From Eriocheir sinensis (Eukaryota; Arthropoda; Malacostraca; Decapoda; Varunidae), in assembly GCF_024679095.1 (NCBI RefSeq), contig NW_026112153.1:437501-501500 (forward strand): a DNA stretch of 64,000 nt, written 5' to 3'. Every line of letters starts with the position of its first letter. Position 1 is the first letter of the stretch. A program made the translations under genes and the position numbers. Below, in pieces: positions 16,083 through 31,600 of the stretch. The notes under the pieces are model-generated. The model worked only from the letters and a program-made list of their open reading frames with translations. It made no database searches and had not been told where the DNA came from.

Positions 16083-19031
16083 AATACACATATAATAACG
16101 TAAATTTGTATAAAAATATATAAACAAAATACACATTAAATAAAGTAAATACGTATAAAAAAATATAATCAAAATACATATATAATCATGTAATTCGTAT
16201 CAAAATAAATAAACAAAATACCAAAATTATAATGTAAATTTATATGAGAAAACATATACAAAATACATATAAAGTAACGCTAATTTCTTTATAAATATAT
16301 GTACAAAAATGCTCATAAAATAAAGTAAATTTGCAAATAAATATATATACAAAACACACATTAAATAATGTAAATGCGTATAAAAACATGTATACAAAAT
16401 ACCTTTAAAATAATCTAAATTCGTATCGATTCAAATTAACAAAATACCAATAAAATAATGTAATTTTGGATGAAAATATATATATAAAAAAATACACATA
16501 AAATCACGTAAATACAAATACAAATATAAACATAAAATAATTTAAAATTGCATGAAATGAATATATAAAATACACATAAAATAAGGTCAATTTGTAATGA
16601 AATATATGTAAAAATACACACTAAATAATGTAAATTTATGTGAAAATATATATTCAAATACACATAAAATAACATGAATTTGTATAAAATTTGTATCAAA
16701 AAATATTCGAATACACACAATAAAATAACGTAAAATTTTATGAAAATATAAATACAAAATACACATAAAATAATGTAAATACGGAGAAAAATATATCTAC
16801 AAAATACACATAAAATATTGTAAATTCGTATCAAAATAATTCAACAAAAATTCCAATAATAGAATATATATATTTGTAGGAAAATATATATACAAAATAC
16901 AAATAGAATAACTAAAATTTATACAAAAAAAATATATACAATACACAAAAATAATTTAAATTTGTTTGAAAATAGATATGCAAAATATACATAAAATTAG
17001 GCAATTTTTTTTTAAATACATATACAAAACATACATAAAATAATATAAATTTGTATGAAAATATATAAATAAATACATATAAAATAACGAATATTTGGAT
17101 AAAATATATATACAAAATATATATTAAATGTTATAAATATGTATAAAAATAAATATACAAAATATACATAGAATAATGTTAAATCGCATCAAAATAAATA
17201 AACAGAATTTCAATAAAATAATGTAAATTTGTATGAAAATAAAGAAGCAAAATACTCATATAATAACGAATATTTGTATAAAAATATATATACAAAAATA
17301 CACATGAAATAATTGAATTTGTTTTAAAATAAATATACAAAATGCACATACAATAAAGTAAATTTGTATTGAAATAGATATGCAAAATACACATCAATAA
17401 TATAAATTTATATCAAAATATATATACGAATACTCATAAAATAGAGTAAATTTCTTAGAAAATATACATACAAAATACTATTAAAATGATGTAAATAAGT
17501 ATAAAAATATATATACCAAATATACCTCAAATAATGTAAATTCGTATCAAAATAAATAAACAAAATTCCGATAAAAGAATATATATTTGTAGGAAAATAA
17601 ATATACAAAATACACATAAAATAACGAAAATTTATATAAAAATATATACAAAAATACACAAAAATAATTTCAATTTGTATGAAAATAGATATACAAAATA
17701 CACATATAATTAGTTAAATTTGTATTTAAATACATGTACAAAATATACATAAAATAATGTAAATTTGTATGAAATAAAAACAAATACACATACAGTAACG
17801 TACATTTGTATAAAATATATATACAAAATACATATAGAATAATGTAAAATCGTATCAAAATCAATACACAGAATATCAATAAAATAATGTAAATTTCTAT
17901 GAAAATAAAGATGCAAAATACCCATAAAATAAGACATATTTTTATAAAAATACATATACAAAAATACACATAGAATAATTAAATTTGTATTAAAATTAAT
18001 ATACATAATGTATATACAATAAGGAAAATTTGTATTGAAAAAATATGCAAAATACACATAAAATAGTGTAAATTTGTTTCAAAATCTATATACGAAAACT
18101 CGTAAATCAACGTGGATTTCTATAGAAATATATACACAAAATACACATGAAATGATGTAAATACGTATAAAAATATATATACAAAATACACATTAAATAA
18201 TGTAAATTCGCGTCAAAATAAATAAACAAAATATCAATAAAAGAAGTTGTATTTGTTTGAAAATAGATATACAATATACACATCAAATAACCGAAATTTG
18301 TATAAAACTATATACAAAAATACACAAAAGTAATTTAAAATTGTATGAAAATAAATATACAAAATACACATTAAATTAGGGAAATTTGTATTGAAATACA
18401 TTTACAAAATACACATAAAATAATGTAAATTTGAATGAAAATATATAAACAAATACCCTTAAAATAACGTAAACGTATAAGTTAAAATATATATATACAA
18501 TATGTATATAAAAAAATATATACAAAACACAAATAGAATAATGTAAAATCGTATCAAAATAAATACACAGAATATTAATAAAATAATGTAAATTTGTATG
18601 AAAATTAAAAAGCAAAATACCCATAAAATAACGCATTTTTTATAAAAATATATATACCAGGACACACATAAAATATTTGAATTTGTATTAAAATAAATAT
18701 ACAAAATGCACATACAATAAGGTAAATTTGTATTGAAATAGATATGCAAAATACATATAAAACAATGTAAATTTGTTTCAAAATATATATACGAGTACAT
18801 ATAAAATAACGTAGATTTATATGAAAATAAATATACAAAATACACATAAAATGAAATAAATACGTATAAAAAAAGGTATACAAAATACACAAAATAATGT
18901 AAACTCGTATGAAAATAAATAAACAAAATACTAATAAAAGAATGGGTATTTGTATAAATATAAATATACAAAATACACATAAAATAATGTAAATTTATAT
19001 AAAACTATATACAAAAATACACAAAAGTAAT

Positions 19032-19051
19032 TAAATTTGTGTAAAAATTTA
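19032..19051. other. Orientation switch, block 4 to 5
   Basis: TAAATTT (19032-19038) faces AAATTTA (19045-19051) around a 6-bp loop. Before it the array is A-rich on plus, after it T-rich. Confidence 0.75.
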
Positions 19052-19184
19052 CAATATTTTATTGGTATTTTGATTATTTATTTTGATAGGAATTACATAA
19101 TTATATGTGTATTTTGTACATTTTTTTATACGTATTTAAATTATTTAATGTGTATTTTGTGTGTATTTTGTATATCTATTTTCA

Positions 19185-19597
19185 TACAAATTTAATTACT
19201 TCTGTGTATTTTTGTATATAGTTTTATATAAATTTACGTTATTTTATGTGTATTTTGTATATTTATATTTATAAAAATACACAGTCTTTTATTGGTATTT
19301 TGTTTATTTATTTTGATACGAGTTTACATTATTTTATGAGTATTTTGTATACATTTTTTTATTCGTATTTATTTCAATTTCTGTTTATTTTGTATATATA
19401 TTTTTTAGAGAAATCTACGTTATTTTATGTGTTTTCGAATATATATTTTGAAACAAAATTACATTGTTTTATATGTATTTTCCATATATATTTCAACACA
19501 AAGTTACCTTATTGTATGTGTATTTTGTTTATTTATTTTAATACAAATTTAATTTTTTATATGTATTTTGGTATATATATTTAAAAAAAAATGCGTT
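19185..19597 (+). repeat. Direct repeat copy A (partner 21786-22196)
   Basis: About 410 bp that recur 2601 bp downstream. Shared private variants include TTACTTCTGTG, TATAAATTTACG, TTATTCGTATTTATTTCAATT, TTTAGAGAAATCTACG and AAACAAAATTACATTG. These set the pair apart from the many other copies of the same monomer series. Confidence 0.85.
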
Positions 19598-20547
19598 ATT
19601 TTATTGGTATTTTGCATATATTTACATTATTTAATGTGTATTTTGAATAAATATTTTAAACAAATTTACATTATTTTATGTGTATTTGTTTATATATTTT
19701 CATCCAAATTTACATTATTTTAAGTGTATTTTGTATATGTATTTAAATACAAATTTACCTAATTTTATGTGTATTTTGTATATTTATTTTCATATAAATT
19801 TAAATTATTTTCTGTGTATTTTTGTATATAATTTTATACAAATTTAGGTTGTTTCATGTGTATTTTGTATATCTATTTTCATACAAATACACATTCTTTT
19901 ATTGATATTTTGTTTATTTATTTTGACGCGAATTTACATTATACAAATACATATTCTTTTTTTGGAATTTTATTTATTTATTTTGATACGAATTTACATT
20001 ATTTTATATTTGTTTTGTATACATTTTTTTTATACGTATTTACTTAATCTTGTGTCTATTTTGTATATATATTTTTATAGAAATCTACCTTATTTCAATA
20101 CAAATTCAATTATTTTATATGTATTTTGTATATATATTTTCATAAAAAATGCGTTATTTTGCGGGTATTTTGCATCTTAATTTTCATACAAATTTACATT
20201 ATTTTATTAACATTCTGTGTATTTATTTTAATACGATTTAAGTTATTCTATTTGTGTTTTGTATATATTTTTTTTATATATTTACATTATTTAATGTGTA
20301 TTTTGTATATATATATGTGATATAAATTTAATTTATTTTAAGTGTATTTGTTTATATATTTTCATTCAAATTTACATTATTTTAAGTGTATTTGTATATG
20401 TATTTAAATACAAATTTACCAAATTTTATGTGTATTTTGTATATTTATTTTCATACAAATAAACATTCTTTTATTGATATTTTGTTTATTTATTTTGACG
20501 CGAATTTATATTATTTAATGTGTATTTTGTATATATATTTTTATACG

Positions 20548-20988
20548 TTTTACATCATTTCGTGTGTATTTTGTATATATATTCCTATAGAAATCTACGT
20601 TATTTTATGTGTATATTCGTATGTGTATTTTTACACATATTTCATTACAAATTTACCTTAATTTATGTTTATTTTGTATATTTATTTCATTCAATTTTAA
20701 ATTATTTTATGTGTATATTTGTATTTGTATTTAGGTTATTTTATGTCTATTTTCTATATATATTTTCATTCAAAATAACATTATTTTATTGGTATTTTCA
20801 TAATTTAATTTGATACGAATTTAGATTATTTCATAGGTATTTTGTGTACATATTTTTATACTCATTTACATTATCTAATGTGTGTCTTGTATATATATTT
20901 ATATGCAAATTTACTTTATGTGCATTTTTGTACATATATCTTTATAGAAATTTGCGTTATTTTATATGTATTTTGTATATGTGTATTT

Positions 20989-21081
<93 letters not shown>

Positions 21082-21520
21082 TTTTTTTTTTTTTTATACG
21101 TATTTACATCATTTCGTGTGTATTTTGCATATATATTTCTATAGAAATCTACGTTATTTTATGTGTATATTCGTATGTGTATTTTTACTTATATTTCATT
21201 ACAAATTTACCTTATTTCATGTTTATTTTCTATATTTATTTCATTCAATTTTAAATTATTTTATGTGTATATTTGTATTTGTATTTAGGTTATTTTATGT
21301 TTATTTTCTATATTTATTTTCATTCAAAATTACACTATTTTATTGGTATTTTCTTAATTTAATTTGATACGAATTTAGATTATTTCATAGGTATTTTGTA
21401 TACATATTTTTATACTCATTTACATTATCTAATGTGTTTTTTGTATATATATTTTTATGCAAATCTATTTTATGTGCATTTTTGTACATATATTTTTGTA
21501 GAAATTTGCGTTTTTTAATG
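20548..21520 (+). repeat. Tandem segmental duplication, offset 555 bp
   Basis: Two copies of a multi-monomer segment start with CATCATTTCGTGTG at about 20551 and 21106. Both contain the same fused unit, in which ATTCGTATGTG (20614 and 21169) runs directly into a TTTTTAC...ATATTTCATTAC unit. The fusion is seen nowhere else in the window, so the two copies share a recent ancestor. The AT plus T16 tract at 20991-21095 lies at the end of copy 1. Confidence 0.85.
20991..21095. repeat. (AT)n tract followed by T16
   Basis: AT dinucleotides at 20991-21078 with one G at 21041, then G and sixteen T (21080-21095). The tract lies at the boundary between two 555-bp-spaced duplicate segments. Confidence 0.96.
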
Positions 21521-21785
21521 TGTATTTTGTATTATTTTATTGGTAATTGGTTTATTTATCTTGATACGAATTATATGATTATATGTGTATTTTGTACATA
21601 TTTTTTAATACGTATTTACATTATTTAATGTGTATTTTGTTTATATATTTTCATACAAATTTACGTTATTATATGTGTACTTTTATAAATATTTTGAAAC
21701 AAATTTGTTTTATTTCATGTATTTTGTATATTTATTACAATTCAAATTTAGCTTATTTTGTGTGTATTTTGTATATCTATTTTCA

Positions 21786-22196
21786 TACAAATTTAATTAC
21801 TTCTGTGTATTTTTGTATATAGTTTTATATAAATTTACGTTATTTTATGTGTATTTTGTATATTTATATTTATACAAATACACATTGTTTTATTGGTATT
21901 TTGTTTATTTATTTTGATACGAGTTTACATTATTTTATGTGTATTTTGTATACATTTTTTTATTCGTATTTATTTCAATTTATGTTTATTTTGTATATAT
22001 ATTATTTAGAGAAATCTACGTTATTTTATGTGTTTTCGTATATATATTTTGAAACAAAATTACATTGTTTTATATGTATTTTGCATATATATTTAAACAC
22101 AAATTTACCTTATTGTATTTGTATTGTGTTTATTTATTGTAATACAAATTTAATTTTTTATATGTATTTTAGTATATATATTAAAAAAAATGCGTT
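21786..22196 (+). repeat. Direct repeat copy B (partner 19185-19597)
   Basis: Second copy of the segment described at 19185-19597, with the same private variants in the same order. After 22196 it continues with the GGGTATTTTGCATCTT unit, whereas copy A jumps from TTTTGCATA to a TATTTACATT head at about 19616, a small deletion in copy A. Confidence 0.85.
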
Positions 22197-22370
22197 ATTT
22201 TATGGGTATTTTGCATCTTTATTTTCATACAAATTTACATTATTTTATTAATATTCTGTGAATTTATTTTGATACGATTTTACATTATTCTATTTGTGTT
22301 TTGTATATATTTTTTTATACAAATTTACGTTATTTTAAGTGTAATTGTTTATATATTTTCATTCAAATTT

Positions 22371-22460
22371 ACATTATTTTATGTGTATTTTGTATATGTA
22401 TTTCAATACAAATTTACCTAATTTTATGTGTATTTTGTATATTTATTTTCATACAAATTT
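22371..22460 (+). repeat. Two typical 45-bp monomers (reference units)
   Basis: The monomer length can be measured here without ambiguity: the unit heads ACATTATTTT, ACCTAATTTT and ACATTATTTT start at 22371, 22416 and 22461, exactly 45 bp apart. The first unit shows the internal dyad found in most copies. TTTGTAT lies at 22389-22395 and ATACAAA at 22406-22412, a 7-bp inverted repeat around a 10-bp AT-rich loop. The variable positions that define monomer types are the head (ACAT, ACGT, ACCT, AGGT), the segment after TATTTTG, and the tail (TTTCATACAAA, TTTGATACGAA, TTTTATAGAAA). Confidence 0.9.
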
Positions 22461-22495
22461 ACATTATTTTATTGATATTCTGAGTATTTATTTTG

Positions 22496-22522
22496 AATCG
22501 ATTTTACATATACACTTAAAAT
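22496..22522. other. Orientation switch, block 5 to 6
   Basis: A plus-orientation unit with TTTTGAATCGATTTTAC meets minus-orientation ATACACTTAAAATAACG. Short arms ATTTTA (22501-22506) and TAAAAT (22517-22522) are present, a weak inverted repeat. Confidence 0.75.
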
Positions 22523-23162
22523 AACGTAGATTTGTATCAAATATACATACAAAATACAAAATACACATAAAGTAATGTAAATTTGTATGAAATGAAACCA
22601 AATATAAATAAAATAACGTACATTTTTGTTAAATATATATACAAAATACACATAGAATAATGTAAAATCGTATCAAAATAAATACACAAAATATCAATAA
22701 AATAATGTACATTTGTATGAAAATAAAGATGCAAAATACCCATAAAATAAAGCATATTTTTATTAAAAAAAATACAAAAAAATACACATAGAAATTAAAT
22801 TTGAATTAAAATAAATATACAAAATGCACATAGAAAAAGGTAAATTTGTATTAAAAAATTATGCAACATACACATAAAACAATGTAAATTTGTTTCAAAA
22901 TATATATACGAATACACATAAAATAACGTAGATTTATATATAAATATATATTCAAAATACATAAAAAAATAAAACTATATAAAAAATACACAAAAAATAA
23001 TTTAAATTTTTATGAAAATAAATATACAAAATACACATAAAATTAGGTAAATTTGTATTGAAATACATATACAAAATACACATCAAATAATAATTAAATT
23101 TGAATGAAAATTATTTAAACAAATACACTTAAAATAACGTAGATTTGTATATAATATGTAAA

Positions 23163-23392
<230 letters not shown>

Positions 23393-23997
23393 CACAAATT
23401 GAATAATGTAAAATCGTATCAAAATATATATAACAAAATACACATAAAATATTTGAATTTGTATGAAAATAAATATACAAAATGCACATACAATAAGGTA
23501 AATTTGTATTGAAATATATATATACAAAATACATATAAAACAATGTAAATTTGTTTCAAAGTATATATACGAATACACATAAAATAACGTAGATGTCTAT
23601 AAAAATAGATATACAAAATACACATAAAATTAAGTAAATACGTATAAAAAATTTATACAAAATAAACATAAAATAATGTAAACTCGTATCAAAATAAATA
23701 AACAAAATACCAATAAAAGAATGTGTATTTGTGTAAACATAATTATAGAAAAAACACATAAAATAACGTAAATTTATATAAAACTATATACAAAAATACA
23801 CAGAAGTAATTAAATCTGTATGAAAATAGTTATACAAAATACACGCAAAATACAAATAAATAAATATACATATACAAAAATATACATAGAATAATTAAAT
23901 TTGTATTAAAATTAATAAACAAAATGCACATACAATAAGGTAAATTTGTATTTAAAAAAAATATGCAAAATACACATAAAACAATGTAAATTTGATT

Positions 23998-24107
<110 letters not shown>

Positions 24108-24371
24108 GAATACATATAAAATAACGTAGATTATCAAAGAAATATATATACAAAATACACATGAAATGATATAAATACGTATAAAAATATAAATACAAAA
24201 TACACATTAAATAATGTAAATTCGTGTCAAAATAAATAATCAAAATATCAATAAAAGAATGTGAGTTTTGCATGAAAATAAATATACAAAAAACACATAA
24301 AACTAGGTAAATTTGTATTGATATACATATATAAAATACACTTAAAATAACGTAAATTTGTATAAAAAAAA

Positions 24372-24513
<142 letters not shown>

Positions 24514-24797
24514 CATTAAATAGTGTAAATATGTATAAAAAAATATATGCAATACAGAAATACAATTATGTAAAATAGTATCAAAATAAATACACAGAAT
24601 ATTAATAAAATAATGTAAATTTGTATATACAAAATACACTTAGAATAATGTTAAATCGTATCAAAATAAATAAACAGAATAACAATAAAATAATGTAAAT
24701 TTGTATGAAAATAAAGATGCAAAATACCCATATAATAACGGATATTTGTATAAAAATATATATACAAAGATACATATAAAATAATTAAATTTGGATT

Positions 24798-24887
24798 AAA
24801 ATAAATATACAAAATGCACATACAATAAAGTAAATTTGTATCAAAATAAATATACAAAATGCACATACAATAAAGTAAATTTGTATC
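24798..24887 (-). repeat. Perfect 45-bp monomer duplication
   Basis: Two identical consecutive 45-bp copies, 24798-24842 and 24843-24887, each ending in TTTGTATC. Other neighbouring monomers differ by several bases, so this duplication is very recent. Confidence 0.92.
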
Positions 24888-25161
24888 AAAATATATATAC
24901 GAATACTCATAAAATAGAGTAAATTTTTATGAAAATATACATGATGTAGATAAGTTTAAAAATATATACTCCAAATATACCTCAAATAATGTAAATTCGT
25001 ATCAAAATAAATAAACAAAATTCCGAAAAAAAGCGTATATTTGTAGGAAAATAAATAAATAAAATACACATTAAGTAACGAAAATTTATATAAAAATATA
25101 TACAAAAATACAATGTAAATTTGTTTCAAAATATATATACGAATACACATAAAATAACGTA

Positions 25162-25165
<4 letters not shown>

Positions 25166-25243
<78 letters not shown>
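25166..25243. repeat. (AT)n microsatellite, 78 bp
   Basis: AT tract between ATAACGTAGTTT and CAAAAGACACG, inside the GTATTCG-core monomer group. It is the shortest of the long tracts. Confidence 0.96.
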
Positions 25244-25245
<2 letters not shown>

Positions 25246-25310
25246 AAAGACACGTGAAATAGTGTAAGCTCGTGTAAAATAAATAAACAAAATATCAATA
25301 AAAGAATGTG

Positions 25311-25436
<126 letters not shown>

Positions 25437-26259
25437 AAATACACATTAAATAATGTAAATATATATAAAAAAAATATATACAAAACTCAAATAGAATAAA
25501 GTAAAATCGTATCAAAATAAATACACAGACTGTTAATAAAATAACGCAATTTTTATAAAAATACATATAACAAAATACACATAAAATAATTGAATTTGTA
25601 TTAAAATAAATATACAAAATGCACATACAATATGGTAAATTTGTATTGATATTGATATGCAAAACACACATAAAACAATGTAAATTTATTTCAAAATATA
25701 TATACGAATACACATAAAAACACGTATTTTTCTATGAAAAATACATTAAAAAATACACAATAATAATTTAAATTTGTTTGAAAATAAATATACATAAAAT
25801 TTGATAAATTTGTATTGAAATACATATACCAAATGCACATAAAATAATGTAAATTTGAATGAAAATATATAAACAAATACACTTTAAATAACGTAAATTT
25901 GTATAAAATATATATACAATATAAACATTAAATAATGCAAATATTTATGAAAAAAATATATACAAAACACAAATAGAAATCGTAAAATCGTATCAAAATA
26001 AATACACAGAATATTAATAAAATAATATAAATTTGTGTTAAAATAAAGATGCAAAATACCAATAAAATAACGCTTTTTTTTTTAAATATATATATACTAA
26101 AATACACATAAAATATTTAAATTTGTATTAAAATAAATATACAAAATGCACATTCATTAAGGTAAATTTGTACTGAAATAGATATGCAAAATACATATAA
26201 AAGAATATAATTTGTTTAAAAATATATATACGTTTACTCAAAATAACTTAGATTTCTAT

Positions 26260-26359
<100 letters not shown>

Positions 26360-28589
26360 AAATACACATAAAATGAAGTAAATACGTATAAAAAATGTAT
26401 ACAAAATACACATAAAATAATGTAAATTGGTATCAAAATAGATAAACAAAATACCAATAAAAGAATGAGTATTTGTATTAATTAAAAATATACAAAATAC
26501 ACATAAAATAACATAAATTTGTATAAACCTTTATACAAACATACACAAAAGTAATTAAATTTGTATGAAAATAGATATACAAAATACACTTAAAATAAGC
26601 TAAATTTGAATTGAAATATATATACAAAATACAAAAAATAATGTAAATTTGTATCAAACTATTTATACAAATACACTTATAATAACGTAAATTTCTATAA
26701 AAATATATAAACAAAATACACATTAAAAAATGTAAATACGTATAAAAGATATGTACAAAATACACATATAATAATATAATTCGTATCAAAATAAATAAAC
26801 AAAATAGCAATAAAATGATGTAAATTTGTATGAGAAAACATTAACAAAATACACATAAAAGAACGGAAGTTTCAATAAAAATATATGTACAAAAATGCAC
26901 ATAAAGTAAATTTGCATAAAAATATATATACAAAAGACATTGAATTATGTTAATGCGTATAAAAATATGTATACAAAATACCTATCAAATAATCAAAATT
27001 GATATCGAATTAACTTAATAAAATACCAATAAAATACTGTAATTTTTGGATAAAAATATATATAGAAAATACACATAAAATAACCTAAATACAAATACAA
27101 ATATACACTTAATATAATTTAATATTAAATGAAATAAATATACAAAATAAACATAAAATACGGTAAATTTGTAAGAATATATGTACAAAATACACATAAA
27201 ATAATGTAAATTTATATGAAAATATATATACAAATACACATAAAATACCATGAATTTGTATAAAAATATGTATTCAAAATAAATATTAAATAATGTAAAT
27301 GCGTATAAAAATATATATACAAAGTACAAATAAAATAATGTAAATTCGTATCAAAATAAGTCAACAAAATATCAATAAAATAACATATATTTGAATGAAA
27401 ATAAATTTACAAAATACACATAACATAACTAAAATTTGTATTAAAATATATAAAAAAATACATAGAAATAATTTGAATTTGTATGAAAATAGATATACAA
27501 AATACACATAAAACTAGGTAAATTTCTTTTGAAATATATATACAAAATACCCATAAAAAATGGTAAATTTGTGTCAAAATATATAAACAAATACACATAA
27601 AATAACGTAAATTTGTATGAAAAATATATACGAAATACATATAGAATAATGTCAAATCGTATTAAATTGAATGAGCAGAATATCAATAAAATAACGTAAA
27701 TTTGTATGAAAATAAAGATGCAAAATACCCATATAATTAAGCATATTTTTATAAAAATACATATATAAAAACACACATAGAATAATTAAATTTGTATTAA
27801 AATTAATATACAAAATGCATATACAATAAGGTAAATTTGTATTGAAAAAATATGCAAAATACACATAAAATTGTAAATTTGTTTCAAAATCTATATACGA
27901 ATACACATAAAATAACGTAGATTTCTATAGAAATATATATACAAAATACAGATGAAATGATGTAAATACGTATAAAAATATATATATACAAAATACACAT
28001 TAAATAATGTAAATTCGCGTCAACATAAATAAACAAAATATCAAAAAGAATGTGTATTTGTATGAAAATAGATATACAAAATACACATAAAATAATCGAA
28101 ATTTGTATAAAACTATATACAAAAATACACAAAAATAATTTAAATTTGTTTGAAAATAAATATACAAAATACACATAAAATTAGGTAAATTTGTATTGAA
28201 ATACATATACAAAATAAACATAAAATAATGTAAATTTGAGTGAAAATATATAAATGTACAAAATACACATCAATAAAGTAAATTTGTATCAAAATATATA
28301 TACGAATACACATAAAATAGAGTAAATTTCTATGAAAATATACATACAAAATACATATAAATTATGTAAATAAGTATAAAAATATATATACCAAATACAC
28401 CTAAAATAATGTAAACTCGTATCAAAATAAATAAACAAAATTCCGATAATAGAACGTATATTTGTCGGAAAAGAAATATACAAAATACACATAAAATAAC
28501 GAAAATTTGTATAAAAATATATATATAAATACACAAAAATAGTTTCAATTTTTATGAAAATAGATATACAAAATACACATATAATTAGT

Positions 28590-28669
28590 TAAATTTGTAT
28601 GGAATGAAAACAAATACACATAAAATAATGTAAATTTGTATGGAATGAAAACAAATACACATAAAATAA
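28590..28669 (-). repeat. Recent duplication of a 41-bp monomer
   Basis: Two near-identical consecutive copies with the private sequence TTTGTATGGAATGAAAAC start at about 28590 and 28631, a 41-bp period. This is the short monomer variant, in which the core between GTATG and CAAATACAC is GAATGAAAA. Confidence 0.88.
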
Positions 28670-31600
28670 CGTACATTTTTATAAAATATATATATACAAA
28701 ATACACATAGAATAAAGTAAAATCGTATCAAAATAAATACACAGAATATCAATCAAAAAATGTAAATTTGTATGAAAATAAAGATGCAAAATACCCATAA
28801 AATAAAGCATATTTTTATAAAAATACATATACAAAAATACACATAGAACAATTAAATTTGTATTAAAATTAATATACAAAATGCACATACAATAAGGTAA
28901 ATTTGTATTGAAAAAATATGCAAAATACACATAAAACAATGTAAATTTGTTTCAAAATATATATACGAATACACATAAAATAACGTAGATATCTAAAGAA
29001 ATATATATACAAAATACACATGAGATGATGTAAATACGTATAAAATTATATATACAAAATACATATTAAATAATGTAGCTTCGCGTCAAAATAAATAAAC
29101 AAAATATCAAATAAAGAATGAGTATTTGTATGAAAATAGATATACAAAATATACATACTCATAATACACATAAAATAATGTAAATTTAAATGAAAATATA
29201 TAAAAAAATAAACTTAAAATAACGTAAATTTGTATAAAATATAGATACAAAATACACATTAAATAATATATATATATATGTATAAAAAAAATATATACAA
29301 ACAACAAATAGAATAATGTAAAATCGTATCAAAATAAATACACAGAATATTAAGAAAATAATGTAAATTTGTATGAAAATTAAGATGCAAAATATCCATA
29401 AAATTACGCATTTTTTATAAAAAATATATATACCAAAACACACAAAATATTTGAATTTGTATTAAAATAAATATACAAAATGCATATACAATAAGGTATA
29501 TTTGTATTGATAGATATCCAAAATTCATATAAAACAATGTAAATTTGTTTCAAAATATATATGCGAATACATATAAAATAAAGTAGATTTTTTTAAAAAT
29601 ATATATACAAAATACACATAAAATGATGTAAATACGTATAAAAAAATGTATACAAAATACACATAGAATAATGTAAATTCGTATCAAAATGAATAAACAA
29701 AATACTAATAAAAGAATGTGTATTTGTATAAATATAAATATACAAAATACACATAAAATAACGTAAATTTATATAAAACTATATACAAATATCCACAAAA
29801 GTAATTAAATTTGTATGAAAATAGATATCCAAAATACACATAAAATAAGCTAAATTTGAAATGAAATATATATACAAAATACATAAAATAATGTAAATTT
29901 GTATCAAAATATTTATACAAATACACATATAATAACGTAAATTTATATAGAATTATATAATCAAAATACACATTAAATAATGTAAATACGTATAAAAAAA
30001 TATGTACAAAATATTCAAATAATCATGTAATTCGTATCAAAATAAATAAACAAAATACCAATAAAATAATGTAAATTTGTATGAGAAAACATAAACAAAA
30101 TACACATAAAATAACGCAACTTTCAATAAAAATATATGTACAAAAATGCATTTAAAATAAAGTAAATTTCCATTAAAAAAATATACAAAACACACATTAA
30201 ATAATGTAAATGCGTATAAAAATATGTATACAAAATACCTATGAAATAATCTAAGCTCGTATCGCATTAAATTAACAAAATACCAATAAAATAATGTAAT
30301 TTTGGATGAAAATATATATAGAAAATATACATAAAATAACCTAAATACAAATACAAATATACACATAAATTTATTTAAAATTGAATGAGATAAATATTCA
30401 AAATAAACATAGGATAAGGTAAATTTGTAATGAAATATATGTAAAAATGCACATAAAGTAATATAAATTTGTATGAAAATATATATACAAATACACATAA
30501 AATAACATGAATTTGTATAAAATTTGTATCAAATTACATACGAATTCACATAATAAAAAAACGTAAATTTTTATGAAAATGTATATACAAAATACACATA
30601 AAATAATTTAAATACGTAGAAAAATATATATACAAAATACACATAAAATAATGTAAATTCGTATCAAAATAAATAAACAAAATTCCAATAAAAGAATGTA
30701 TATTTGTAGGACAATATATAGACAAAATACGAAAAGAATAACTAAAAATTTTATAAAAATTTATACAAAAATACAGAAAAAATATTTGAATTTTGTTTGA
30801 AAATAGATATACAAAATACACATAAATTTAGGCAAATTTGTATTGAAATACATATACAAAATACCCATAAAATAATGTAAATTTGAATGAAAATATTTAA
30901 ACATATACACATAAAATAACGTAAATTTGGATAAAATATATATACAAAATAAACATAAAATAATGTAAATATGTATAAAAAATATATATATACAAAATAC
31001 ACATAGAATAATGTTAAATCGTATCAAAATAAATAAACACAATATCAATAAAATAATGTAAATTTGTATGAAAATAATGATGCAAAATACCCATATTTGC
31101 ATTAAAATATATATACATAAATAAATATAAAATAATTTAATTTGTATTATAACAAATATACAAAATGCACATACAATAAAGTAAATTTGTATTGAAATAG
31201 ATATGCAAAATACACATAAATAATGTATATTTGTATCAAAATATATATACGGATACACATAAAATAGATAAAATTTCTATGAAAATATACATACAAAATA
31301 CATATAAAATGATGTAAATAAGTTTAAAAATATATATACCAAATATACCTCAAATAATGTAAATTCGTATCAGAATAAATAAACAAAATTCCGATAAAAG
31401 AACGTATATTTGTAGGAAAATAAATATACAAAATACACATAAAATAACGAAAATTTACATAAAAATATATAAAAAAATAATAATAATTTCAATTTGTATG
31501 AAAATAGATATACAAAATACACATAATTAATTAAATTTGTATTTAAATACATGTACAAAATACACATAAAATAATGTAAATTTGTATGAAATGAAAACAA

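Larger units (their letters stand above)
19045..22507 (+). repeat. 45-bp AT-rich satellite, block 5 (T-rich strand on plus)
   Basis: A 3.5-kb block in the T-rich orientation. It is built largely from internal duplications. The stretch at about 19185-19597 recurs at 21786-22196 (offset 2601). The stretch at about 20550-20990 recurs at 21105-21520 (offset 555). One AT tract followed by 16 T lies at 20991-21095. No gene is seen. Confidence 0.93.
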
